In this document: in pieces, positions 1 through 7,919 of the stretch
How positions within the stretch are numbered: the stretch's first letter is position 1
Layout: each line of letters begins with the position of its first letter
Source of the DNA: an uncultured Paenibacillaceae bacterium
GTDB lineage: Bacteria > Bacillota > Bacilli > Paenibacillales > DA-C8
Assembly (NCBI GenBank): GCA_937957685.1
Contig: CALGAO010000090.1
Span: 1-21,211, forward strand
Direction of reading: 5' to 3'
DNA length: 21,211 bases
Notes under the pieces: model-generated
Seen by the model: the letters and a program-made list of their open reading frames with translations, nothing else
Databases searched by the model: none
Told to the model about the DNA's origin: nothing
Translations under genes and position numbers: made by a program

Positions 1-393
1 CCATGATCGCTCGTATGAGTTCATACGCCCGCTCAGCGTCCTTCCTCGTTTTGCAGATGACCACCAGATCGTCCGCAGAACGCGTCAGTTCCCCAAGCCC
101 CTTGCCATGTCGTTCCCACAGATCACCGTCGGGATCCCCAACGGGGCTTCCATGGCCTTCGTCTATAGTCGCGAGACTCGGCTTCCTCTCTTCCCCCTTT
201 CGGGACCTTTTTGACGACGCGGCAGGATTCACTTCATGTTACGGTCTGGTATGTTGCTCGCCCTGTCTCTGACAGGTACTTTCGTCGATGCGCTTCTACG
301 TACAGATTTCGCCTTACGCAGGCATCCTAGCTACACGGGGGCTTGGCCCCTCCCGTGACTCACCGGATAGAAGATGCGTGCTTCGCTGGGCAC
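1..393 (-). mobile_element. Group II intron remnant (5' part, internally deleted, runs off window)
   Basis: Read on the minus strand, position 393 downwards begins GTGCCC, close to the GTGYG start of bacterial group II introns, and continues as a structured non-coding stretch with short hairpins (for example the CCTGTC/GACAGG pair near 260-280). It then runs, at roughly position 100-150, straight into the middle of a reverse-transcriptase reading frame. An intact element would carry the complete domain I-III RNA and the N-terminal half of the RT between these two parts, so about 1 kb appears to be missing. The element starts only 14 bases past a terminator hairpin (407-434), the favoured insertion site of class C introns. 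The far end lies outside the window. The class C assignment is inference; the RT homology is the firm part. Confidence 0.7.
2..136 (-). pseudogene. ltrA: Group II intron reverse transcriptase/maturase fragment
   Basis: The minus strand encodes LWERHGKGLGELTRSADDLV followed by VICKTRKDAERAYELIRAIM, which I recognise as the RT palm region of group II intron maturases around the catalytic YADD box. The box reads SADD here: the two catalytic aspartates remain but the tyrosine codon has changed to serine. There is no start codon or N-terminal RT domain upstream. The frame enters directly from intron RNA sequence, and the exact join cannot be placed. The C-terminal side is cut by the window edge. 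Both the missing N-terminus and the YADD substitution argue that this copy is inactive. Confidence 0.75.
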
Positions 394-406
394 GCCGACC
401 AAAAAA

Positions 407-434
407 AGCAGAGTGTTTGCCAAGACACTCTGCT
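407..434 (-). terminator. Intrinsic terminator of the lipoprotein gene
   Basis: A 10-bp perfect stem (AGCAGAGTGT / ACACTCTGCT), extendable by two pairs, closes a short loop. On the minus strand it is followed by seven T residues (401-407 on plus are A). It lies 30 bases past the stop codon at 464. The intron remnant begins directly after the T run. Confidence 0.9.
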
Positions 435-463
435 CACATGATGAGATTCCAGCTTCAAGCGAT

Positions 464-994
464 CTACCTCAGGTATGTTCTTTTTTCAAGCAATAATTTC
501 CCATTCGATATTGAGAAATCTAACTGATATTTCTGTTCATCACCGGCAAAATCAATGCCACTCAGCAAAAACGTTGCAGATTGCTCCGATCGAGACGTGA
601 GGGAGATTTCACTTGAAGACCATTCATCTAAACTGTACATGGACCAATCTCCATCAGGAACGTAATATGTGCGCGTACCCTCGTCATACTTATAGATATC
701 TTCCACGTGAATTTGCACTAACTCCGGCCCATATACCTGAGATAAATGATCCTTGACCGTTTGGATGTCCTTATCAGAAAGATTGGACGTTTTGCTTCTC
801 AACGTTTCATCTTGGAATCTGGAAATATCTTTCAACCACGAAAGTTGAGTTTTTTCATTGGCTTCCAAAATGGAGACAGACATATCCGGTACGATTATTT
901 TTTGAAGATTGGTTTTAAATTCATCCTTATCGGTGCAGCCAACCAGTAAGATAAAGATCAGGACAAGGATTATAGAAGCCGCTGTCTTTTTCAT
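464..994 (-). CDS. Small lipoprotein of unknown function
   Basis: The product has 176 residues. It begins MKKTAASIILVLIFILLVGC, a typical lipoprotein signal: a lysine pair, a hydrophobic core and an LVGC lipobox with the acylated cysteine at residue 20. The mature part should sit on the outer face of the membrane. The rest is hydrophilic, with many acidic and serine residues and a beta-rich C-terminal half; I recognise no enzymatic motif. The start at 994 is chosen because GGGAGGGG stands directly upstream and the signal peptide begins there; longer frames upstream lack these. It follows the M23 peptidase gene on the same strand by 167 bases and ends at a strong terminator, so the two may be co-transcribed. 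The A+T content is clearly higher than in the jet genes, suggesting a different origin. Confidence 0.75.
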   Translation of the reverse strand: MKKTAASIILVLIFILLVGCTDKDEFKTNLQKIIVPDMSVSILEANEKTQLSWLKDISRFQDETLRSKTSNLSDKDIQTVKDHLSQVYGPELVQIHVEDIYKYDEGTRTYYVPDGDWSMYSLDEWSSSEISLTSRSEQSATFLLSGIDFAGDEQKYQLDFSISNGKLLLEKRTYLR

Positions 995-1161
995 AAGACC
1001 CCTCCCATACAATGTATTGCATACTCCTGTTTGTAAGAACTTCACAAGCAATCCAACTTTCACCCCGGGGCTCTTCCTTCAGACACACAAGGTTTTCCAT
1101 TACATCGCTGCTGCTCTGTCGCTCCAGCTTCGATAAACCTCTGATCCTTAAACCTTTGATC

Positions 1162-1789
1162 TTAATAGCCCGGGAATTGCGTCAATGGATCAATGTCCGT
1201 TGTACTTGAACATGTCGATGTTGTGCACGTCCGGATTTCGAAATGTAGGTGCACGCCTGTTGTTCCGCTAACGCTGCCGGTATTCCCCATAACACCAATC
1301 ACATCTCCTGCTTTGACAGTATCATATTGGTTTACAGAAACACTGTGGAGATGTGCGTACCTGGTCTGATAATAGACTCCATCTACATTATGGTTGATAT
1401 ATATGACTCGACCGTATCCAGTGGATGGATTATCTGGAGTTTCAACTTTGGCAACAGTTCCATCCCAAGCTGCGGCAATATTGTTTGCCTTGTAGCACTG
1501 TTTACCGCCATTGCATTTGTTTGTTTCGCTTGTAGCTGTCAGGAGCGAAGCCGTATAGTTAATGTCAATTTCTGCATGATCCGGGCGACTTGATGTTCTG
1601 TATCCCGAATTAATGGTCGTATTCCATAGTACTGGCCAGTGCTTGTTAATTCTCCATCTCAAGTTATAATAAGAGGTCGTGTTCGGGCCTGTTAATTAGT
1701 GCTGAATTGACCCAGATACCATTTGGTATCGTCAAAAGAACCATAGCCAGAAATAATGGCAACATTCTAGACAAGAACTTTTTCATCAT
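1162..1789 (-). pseudogene. Secreted M23 (LytM-type) peptidase, frameshifted after the signal peptide
   Basis: M23 peptidases are zinc endopeptidases that cut peptidoglycan cross-bridges outside the cell. The C-terminal frame (ending at 1162) has the full zinc set: His and Asp in SRPDHAEID (HxxxD) and the HLH of GTTGVHLHFEIR. A signal peptide (MMKKFLSRMLPLFLAMVLLT...) starts at 1789 in another frame and stops at 1664. The mature frame opens only at about 1698 and has no good start of its own (TTG at 1662 has no RBS and would omit the N-terminal residues TGPNTTSYYN). Dropping one A from CTAATTAA near 1693-1698 joins the two as ...NSALLTGPNTTSYYN.... It is therefore either a recently disrupted gene or a sequencing error. 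The catalytic domain is otherwise undamaged. Only a weak GGGTG precedes the start. Confidence 0.75.
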
Positions 1790-1834
1790 TATTTCACACC
1801 CATTCTTTAATGATATTTTTGATAGAAAAGATAC

Positions 1835-1850
1835 ATTGCACAGTTGCAAT
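1835..1850. repeat. Inverted repeat ATTGCA-CAGT-TGCAAT, operator-like
   Basis: Two perfect 6-base arms separated by four bases, 46 bases upstream of the peptidase start. The position between likely promoter and start suits a repressor site or a small RNA hairpin. No family can be assigned. Confidence 0.4.
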
Positions 1851-1864
1851 CACCACGATGTACT

Positions 1865-1891
1865 TTACAGCGGAATGGTCAATCGAATCAC
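1865..1891 (-). other. Possible leader peptide (8 codons)
   Basis: On the minus strand GGAGGTG is followed after six bases by GTG, then seven sense codons (reading VIRLTIPL) and TAA. The RBS is far better than that of the downstream peptidase. It could be a regulatory leader or the relic of a larger gene. Support is limited to the RBS and spacing. Confidence 0.2.
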
Positions 1892-2045
1892 TAAAAACAC
1901 CTCCATATTTCCAGAGATTAACGATAGACTTTGATGACTTTACCAGCTTCTATCTTATGAACACATGAAAAATGAAAAAGTTATACTTCAAGAGAACATC
2001 CCAGCCATGAGGTAACCGCCATGTACAAGACCACACAAATGATAA

Positions 2046-2082
2046 ACGGGATTGCATCGGATTCGATCCGACATAATCCCGT
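2046..2082 (-). terminator. Two-tier hairpin behind the jet operon, probable terminator
   Basis: Outer 8-bp arms ACGGGATT/AATCCCGT enclose a 3x3 internal loop and a 6-bp inner stem TCGGAT/ATCCGA with a three-base loop. It lies 42 bases past the jetD stop. On the minus strand the hairpin is followed by TTATCATTTG, which is only moderately T-rich, so termination is likely but not certain. Confidence 0.5.
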
Positions 2083-2123
2083 ACATTCACAAACACCTTG
2101 CAAAGTCTGTGACAGGTCCAGTT

Positions 2124-3479
2124 TTATTGAGATGCGATACTCCCAATATCAACAGCCAGCTCTTCAATCAACTGCTCCTGATAGCCTGCTGAGCGAAGCT
2201 CCTGCATGCGCTCTCTGACCGGCACAAGCTCCGGGTCTTCTACCGCTTGCAGCTGTTTCAATCGGGTGTCCGACAGCCCCACTTCGGACAAGCACCTCTC
2301 ATAATCATGGACGGAGTACCGCCATAGCCGCAACCGCTCACGATACCGCAGACGAAGCCGCTGCGCCATCAGCAGACCTTCGGGGTCGAAATCGCCGGAG
2401 TAATACAGCTCATAGCCGTTCGCCGCCAGCTTGTCCAACAGATGCCAGGCTGCGATATGCAGTTGCCCGCCTGTGCAGACCAGCGGCACCACGACACCTG
2501 CCCGTTTCACGCGATCCAGCAGATCGGCGTAGACGCTGGAATTCTCCACGATATAGACCCTCCGCCCGTCAGACCCAGGGACCTTTGCCTCATCGCCATA
2601 AGCGACGAAAGTGTCCGCCAGCACCAGCTCCCGAAGCGGCACATGCAGCGCAACATGCTCCCGGGCAGCATGCTCCCACCAGGCCACCCTGCTGCCATCG
2701 CGAAGCGCCACGATGCCGGAGCAGGTGACGAAGTTCAGGATATCGTCGCGCAGCAGACCATATTCATACAGCAGCTCGGATGCCTGTTCCGCGCTGAGCG
2801 GCTGATCGGGCTGATAGCCCGGGTCGCGCTCCTGCTTCAGGAACACCAGTGCCTGCAGCAGCAGCTTGCCTTCATCCCGATCACGATCGAAGGCATGGGG
2901 ATCCCTGGTCACCCGCGCCGCATAGATCGGCAATCGCTCGTATGCCTCATCCGGCAGACTGGCGATCGCCTGCAACACCACATCCAGAACCTGCTGCAGC
3001 CGCTCCGGTTCCGCCTCGAACCAGCTCACGAGATGCCGTGCGCCTGCACCGCGCTCGGCCAGATGCTCGACCCATCTGGCGCCGGCTTCATCGCCGCGCT
3101 GGTGACAACCGGCCAGCAGCTCACTCATCATCCTGTTCCAACCGTCAGCCAGCCGTTCCCGTTCCTCGCGCTTCGAGAGAAGCGAGGTGCCCAGCACCCG
3201 TTGCAGCAAGGCGAGCTCATCGATCCCATGGAACCTGCTGTCCGCGATCGCCTGGGCAAACTGCGCATAGGTCACCGTGACCGTACGACTTCCACTCAGG
3301 TCACGCCGCAGCAGCAAGCCGATCGCTTCGCGCTCCCCGTCTGTCAGGCCATCAAGCTTCACGCTGCCGCCGAGCCTGCCCAGGCTCCGGTATTTGTCTG
3401 CCAGACCCTGAAGCAAGCGCAGATATCCCGAATTGGAGAAAAACATAACCGCTTCCTGCAGACGTTTATCCTGCTCCAT
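2124..3479 (-). CDS. jetD: Wadjet nuclease subunit JetD (TIGR02679/DUF2399 family)
   Basis: JetD is the nuclease of the Wadjet SMC complex; it has a topoisomerase-VI-A-like Toprim fold and cuts circular DNA after loop extrusion by JetABC. The visible Toprim signature is a glutamate in YIVENSSV (about residue 312) followed by the DxD of ELYYSGDFDPEG (about 363-365), then the family-typical tail ending WRYSVHDYE. The N-terminal ~300 residues match the helical arm region of this family in position but carry no motif I can name. The product has 451 residues, normal for the family. The start at 3479 is preferred over the in-frame ATG at 3485 because AGGAG lies 8 bases before it and only 2 before the other. 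It is the last gene of the operon, 153 bases after jetC, a larger gap than between the other jet genes. Confidence 0.9.
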   Translation of the reverse strand: MEQDKRLQEAVMFFSNSGYLRLLQGLADKYRSLGRLGGSVKLDGLTDGEREAIGLLLRRDLSGSRTVTVTYAQFAQAIADSRFHGIDELALLQRVLGTSLLSKREERERLADGWNRMMSELLAGCHQRGDEAGARWVEHLAERGAGARHLVSWFEAEPERLQQVLDVVLQAIASLPDEAYERLPIYAARVTRDPHAFDRDRDEGKLLLQALVFLKQERDPGYQPDQPLSAEQASELLYEYGLLRDDILNFVTCSGIVALRDGSRVAWWEHAAREHVALHVPLRELVLADTFVAYGDEAKVPGSDGRRVYIVENSSVYADLLDRVKRAGVVVPLVCTGGQLHIAAWHLLDKLAANGYELYYSGDFDPEGLLMAQRLRLRYRERLRLWRYSVHDYERCLSEVGLSDTRLKQLQAVEDPELVPVRERMQELRSAGYQEQLIEELAVDIGSIASQ

Positions 3480-3632
3480 ATCCATCGCTCCTGTTTCGGC
3501 CCCTGATCCTGCTCCCTCATATGAACAACATGCTCAGATGTCGCACCGATAGCCGCTGGTGATCAGTGCACATTCATCGCTTCCTCTTGTCCGTCTCTGC
3601 TCCTGCCAAGTCCGCACCTGATCCTGCATGCA

Positions 3633-6600
3633 CTACTCCAGGTCTTCCGTCTCTGTCCCGCCTTCAACCTCTTCCTTCGTCACGGCTGCTTCAGCCTGCA
3701 TTTGCTGCAGAGACCTGATCTCCCTGCCATTCCACAGATAACGAACGACCGTCACATAAGGCGCATTCTTCGGGCGGACCAATTCGCAGATCGACAGCGC
3801 GGATACCGTATCATAATCTCCCCAGAGCGCTTGCGAGTTCATGATATAGTTGAACCCGAGCTTCTCCACCAGATCGAACATATCACGAATGTTGTTCTCA
3901 TCGACGCCTGCGAACGCCTCGTCCAGCGAGATGATGTATGGCGCATCTTCCCGAGCCTCCATGTATCTCGAATAAGCGGCACAGAACAGAGGAATGTACA
4001 TGGCCATCGCCTTCTCGCCGCCGCTGAATGTGTAGAAGACGTGGTTGGTCAGCTCCTTGCGCTGCTCCCCTTCGCGCCTGTAATACAGGGTGAAGGCGAA
4101 CCATTTGCGGTAATCGAGCATGTCCTTGATCACCTGATGCAGCGTTTCGCCGAAGGCGCTGCCCTCGATCAGTTCCTTCGCCTGATTGACCTTGGAGCGG
4201 AAGTGACGGGTGATCCGTTCCATGTCCTCGTCGCGGAGCAGCCGCGCATCGGTACGCAGCAGCTTCACCAGATCCTCCGTATCCATCTCCTCTTCCCGCT
4301 CAGCAGTCTTCGCTTTCCAACGGATCGAGAATTTCAGCCCGCTGGATGTATCCCGCTCATCCATCAGCGCATTGATCTGCTCCACCCAGCGTTCCGCACG
4401 ACCGATGCGTGCGCGGATCATGCGTCCGACGCTGTTGAAGATGATCTCCTCGAACAACTCCCGGTCCTTCTCCTGCAGATACAGCTGCTGGCGTTCGATG
4501 TCCTGCTCCAGCTGCGTCTTCATGAAGTACGGACTGACCCGCTTGCCGTCGTATTCCATATAGAGAAATGAACGCCGCGCTTTCTGCTGCCATTCCTCAT
4601 ACAGGAGGCGGTAATGATCTGGAAGCTCCGCAAGACGCAGCTCATCAGTTGGATCATCTGAGCTGTCCATCACCAGACGATATTCGATGAGTACGCGCTG
4701 GGCCTCATAGAAAGCCGACGTTAACTGACCTGTCAGCCGTTCACGATCCGTATCCTCCTTCAGGCGCTGTGCCCATGCACGTGCCGACTGAAGCAATTGG
4801 GCAGGCGTGACCTGGCTCGCACCAGCCGCCCCGACTCCTTCGGCAATCCTATCCCCTTCGCCATCATCGCCTTGGACAACGACCTGCGCATCATTGTATC
4901 CCTGAGGAGCGAGGAACGACAGCCGCTGTTCCTCTTGGAAGCTTCTCTGCCAGAGTGCGAGCAACCGTTCGGCCCACTCCATTTCCCGCCCCAGTTCGTC
5001 CGCATCCTGACGCAGTTGCTCCAGATCTTTCAGCAGAGCGGTGTGCTGCTTCTCACGATCGACGATCTGGTCAGGCAGTACGCGAAGTCGGCCGAGCACC
5101 TCGGCGATCCGCCGCCTGATCTCATCCGCGCCCATCTCCTGAAGCAGCCGGCTCAGCACCTCGATGGAGGAGCAGCATTCCGCGAGCTGATCCGCGATTA
5201 CCCGGCACTCACCCTTCAACTGATCCACGTCCAGTTGAACCTGTTCGCGATACTCCTCTGTTTGCGCATGCTGCTTACGCAGGCTGACGAATCTGGAGCT
5301 GCGCACCTCCAGGTCATTCAGATCAGATACATAAGTGCGCATGAAGCCGCGGGCTTGTTCGTAGACGTCTTCTCTGGCCTCTAGCGCGATATGCCTCGTC
5401 ATCTCCACCAGTTCGCTGCGGATCGTCTGCAGCCGGTTCGCCGCTTCCTTCACCTGCTCATGCTTGCGGCTCACTTCCTGCTCGCAGGCCGTCACCTGGT
5501 GCCTCGCCGTCTGCCAGAATCCATGCGCATCCTCAGCTTGCTTGCTCGATGGGAACTGCCGCAATTCCTCGTGCAACAGCTGCATGCGAGCTTGCTCATC
5601 CTGCAGCCGGACCCGCGCCTGTTGCAACTGATGGGCGATGGCTGCACATTCCTCCTGCAGCCGCTCGATTTGCTGCTGGCGGTACCTGCGGCGAGCCATG
5701 CGTCCGATGTATCTGGCTTCCGTCTGCGTAGGTGCATGACCACTCAGAAGGCCGATCCGATAACGCCCGGACTCATCCAACGAAGCCGAGCCTTCGCCCT
5801 CTTCACCCAGCGTGATGCTCGTCAGGATATTCATGATGTCTTCTCCAGACACGGCGGATTCCTCGTCATTCGCCGGCTCCAGCCAATCCGCCAGCGTATG
5901 GGCGAACAGCTTCGGCTCAGGGCGCAGCACCCGGTCATACTCAGGCCGGACGAGCGTTTGTTTCTTCTCCGGGATGATCAGTGCATCCAACACACCCATC
6001 GCAGCCAGAGCAGCCTCCAGTCTCTCCCTCTCCGCATCTGGCACGTTCGCCGCGAATTCCACCGCTGCATAGAATGGAATGTAAGGAATCCCCTGCTCTG
6101 TCAGCTTCCGCCTTGTCTCCGATGTATCCGGATGGCGCTCCGGCTCTGGATCCTTCTTATCCCGCCAACTGGCCAGTTCCGCCTGCTTGTCCTCGAATTG
6201 CTGCTCCAACAGCCGAATCTCATGCTCCATGCGTGCGAGCGATCCTGCCATGACACTCTGGATCTGCTGGTGGGCCTGACGCACCGGTTCCAGCAGCTGA
6301 TCTGCGCTGTATTCCTCCAATAGTCCATTCATGCGGCGCGCAGTCTCGTGCATCTGTTTATCGGTTAATTTCAGACAGCGGTTCGCCGCATGCCAATCAT
6401 GCAACGCAGCCAATAGCCGCCCCCGTTCTTCCTCGAACAGTCCGCGCCACTTGTCCAGCTCCGCTTTCTGCAGATCCAGCTTCCTGCGCGCCTCGGCGAG
6501 TTCAAGATCGTATTCCTTGTATCGCTCGAGAGCCCGCGTCTGCTCACGCAGCTTCTGCAACGCTGTCTCCAGTTGGTCCAGATACCGCTTCGCATCCTGC

Positions 6601-7919
6601 TTCCACACGAGGAAGCTGTAACCGGTGCCGCAGCTCTGTTGCCACTCCGTTCTGGCGAGACGGTGCGCGTCGAACATCGCTTCCTCCGCATCGGAATCGA
6701 GCGCCTCGGCAAGCTCATCCATCTCCCGTTCGCACTCCAGCATCTCCAGCTCCAGAGCCTGCAATTGCTGAATCATGTCGCGCTCGCGCTTTTTCTTCTT
6801 GTCCAGCTCCTGCTCCTTCTGCTTCAGTTGCTGTTCGTATCGATCACGCTGTCCCTTCAGCTGCAGCAGCTCCCGCTCCCGCTTGAATACGTCATCGCTC
6901 TCCAGCTGCGTCCGTTCCTGCTCCAACGCCGCCTGCTCTTGCCTCAGCGCGCTGAGCTCCACTTCCAGAGCTTCACTTCTGGCCTTGGCCTCCGCGAGCT
7001 TCCCGTTGATCTGGCTGCTTCTCCCCTTCAGTTGTTCGACTCTGCGATGGGCCGCCAGATAAGCCGCCGCCTTCTCGCTCAGCACGTATTCATTGTACCC
7101 GTCATATTGCTTGCACAGCCTGGATATAGCTTTCTCATCGCGCATCAATTGGTCCAACTGCTGCTTCGTCTGGTCCATATGCTCGATCGTGTCGGACAGC
7201 GGACGCAATTCATCGTCTGACAATGCCGGCAGTGCATCGTTCAGAATCTCATAGATGACCGTCGGTTTAAAATCCTTCGACAGCTTGGGACTGCGAAGCT
7301 GGATCAACAGCTTCATCAGATCATCATAGGCCTCCAGCTTCTCGAAGCCGAAGACATGCTTGTTCACGAGCGCCATGTATTCCCGCTGCGTCGTCACGAC
7401 CTGCCCGCCCTGCTCCAAGCGATTCTCGAGCTGCTTGCGGGAGAGCGGGATCTTATCTGCGTTGCCGGTCTCGGGATTAATCTCCGTCGTATACAGCTCG
7501 ATGTGATGCCCGACGCGCCGATTGTCCGTGATCACGAATCCCCAGAAGTCGAGATTGCCATGACGCTTGGCCCTGAGACCGATGCCGGTCGTCAGGTATT
7601 GCTCGCTGTTCTTCCGCTTATATTCCAGATAGAGATAGCCCGTCCGCTCATCACGGTCGACGACCTCCTGCTCGCCCAGCAGGTAATCCTCCATGCGCCG
7701 CGCCTTGGATCCAAAGGGATCGAGCCGATCCGGCGACTTGCGCCCGTCGAGCAACACCGTGATCAGACTCTGCATCGTCACGGACTTGCCGGAGCCGTTC
7801 GTTCCGCGCAGGAGGAGCTTGCCGTCCGCAAAGTGGAATTCCTCATCATCGTAATACCAGAAATTCAACAGCCCCGCCCGGTTCAACTGCCATTTATTCT
7901 GCTTCATGCTCATCGCCAT
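3633..7919 (-). CDS. jetC: Wadjet SMC-like ATPase JetC (TIGR02680 family)
   Basis: JetC is the SMC-type motor that dimerises, binds ATP and extrudes DNA loops. With a start at 7919 it has 1428 residues. The N-terminal head has the family start KWQLNRAGLLNFWYYDDEEF and Walker A GTNGSGKS (about 39-46). Long Gln/Glu/Arg/Leu-rich coiled coils follow, broken near the middle by a globular hinge-like part (around YIPFYAAVEFAANVPDAERE). The C-terminal head has the ABC signature SGGEK (about 1299), Walker B YIISLDE (about 1328-1334) and D-loop AGVD. All ATPase motifs are intact. In-frame ATGs at 7919, 7913 and 7907 compete; 7919 is favoured by GGACGG 8 bases upstream. Any of them overlaps the end of jetB (26 bases for 7919), indicating translational coupling. 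The gene is G+C-rich, which leaves many long but meaningless antisense frames. Confidence 0.92.
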   Translation of the reverse strand: MAMSMKQNKWQLNRAGLLNFWYYDDEEFHFADGKLLLRGTNGSGKSVTMQSLITVLLDGRKSPDRLDPFGSKARRMEDYLLGEQEVVDRDERTGYLYLEYKRKNSEQYLTTGIGLRAKRHGNLDFWGFVITDNRRVGHHIELYTTEINPETGNADKIPLSRKQLENRLEQGGQVVTTQREYMALVNKHVFGFEKLEAYDDLMKLLIQLRSPKLSKDFKPTVIYEILNDALPALSDDELRPLSDTIEHMDQTKQQLDQLMRDEKAISRLCKQYDGYNEYVLSEKAAAYLAAHRRVEQLKGRSSQINGKLAEAKARSEALEVELSALRQEQAALEQERTQLESDDVFKRERELLQLKGQRDRYEQQLKQKEQELDKKKKRERDMIQQLQALELEMLECEREMDELAEALDSDAEEAMFDAHRLARTEWQQSCGTGYSFLVWKQDAKRYLDQLETALQKLREQTRALERYKEYDLELAEARRKLDLQKAELDKWRGLFEEERGRLLAALHDWHAANRCLKLTDKQMHETARRMNGLLEEYSADQLLEPVRQAHQQIQSVMAGSLARMEHEIRLLEQQFEDKQAELASWRDKKDPEPERHPDTSETRRKLTEQGIPYIPFYAAVEFAANVPDAERERLEAALAAMGVLDALIIPEKKQTLVRPEYDRVLRPEPKLFAHTLADWLEPANDEESAVSGEDIMNILTSITLGEEGEGSASLDESGRYRIGLLSGHAPTQTEARYIGRMARRRYRQQQIERLQEECAAIAHQLQQARVRLQDEQARMQLLHEELRQFPSSKQAEDAHGFWQTARHQVTACEQEVSRKHEQVKEAANRLQTIRSELVEMTRHIALEAREDVYEQARGFMRTYVSDLNDLEVRSSRFVSLRKQHAQTEEYREQVQLDVDQLKGECRVIADQLAECCSSIEVLSRLLQEMGADEIRRRIAEVLGRLRVLPDQIVDREKQHTALLKDLEQLRQDADELGREMEWAERLLALWQRSFQEEQRLSFLAPQGYNDAQVVVQGDDGEGDRIAEGVGAAGASQVTPAQLLQSARAWAQRLKEDTDRERLTGQLTSAFYEAQRVLIEYRLVMDSSDDPTDELRLAELPDHYRLLYEEWQQKARRSFLYMEYDGKRVSPYFMKTQLEQDIERQQLYLQEKDRELFEEIIFNSVGRMIRARIGRAERWVEQINALMDERDTSSGLKFSIRWKAKTAEREEEMDTEDLVKLLRTDARLLRDEDMERITRHFRSKVNQAKELIEGSAFGETLHQVIKDMLDYRKWFAFTLYYRREGEQRKELTNHVFYTFSGGEKAMAMYIPLFCAAYSRYMEAREDAPYIISLDEAFAGVDENNIRDMFDLVEKLGFNYIMNSQALWGDYDTVSALSICELVRPKNAPYVTVVRYLWNGREIRSLQQMQAEAAVTKEEVEGGTETEDLE

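Larger units (their letters stand above)
1790..2123. other. Intergenic stretch, A+T-rich upstream region of the peptidase gene
   Basis: This 334-base stretch holds an ATTGCA/TGCAAT inverted repeat (1835-1850), a possible 8-codon leader reading frame (1865-1891) and the hairpin behind jetD (2046-2082). It must contain the peptidase promoter, but I see no convincing -35/-10 pair. No protein gene is supported. Confidence 0.5.

Noticed and set aside
3..272. 89-codon plus-strand frame at the left edge
   Set aside because: It is antisense to the reverse-transcriptase fragment and intron RNA and has no RBS.
2442..3506. 354-codon plus-strand frame opposite jetD
   Set aside because: Antisense shadow of jetD without RBS or recognisable domain.
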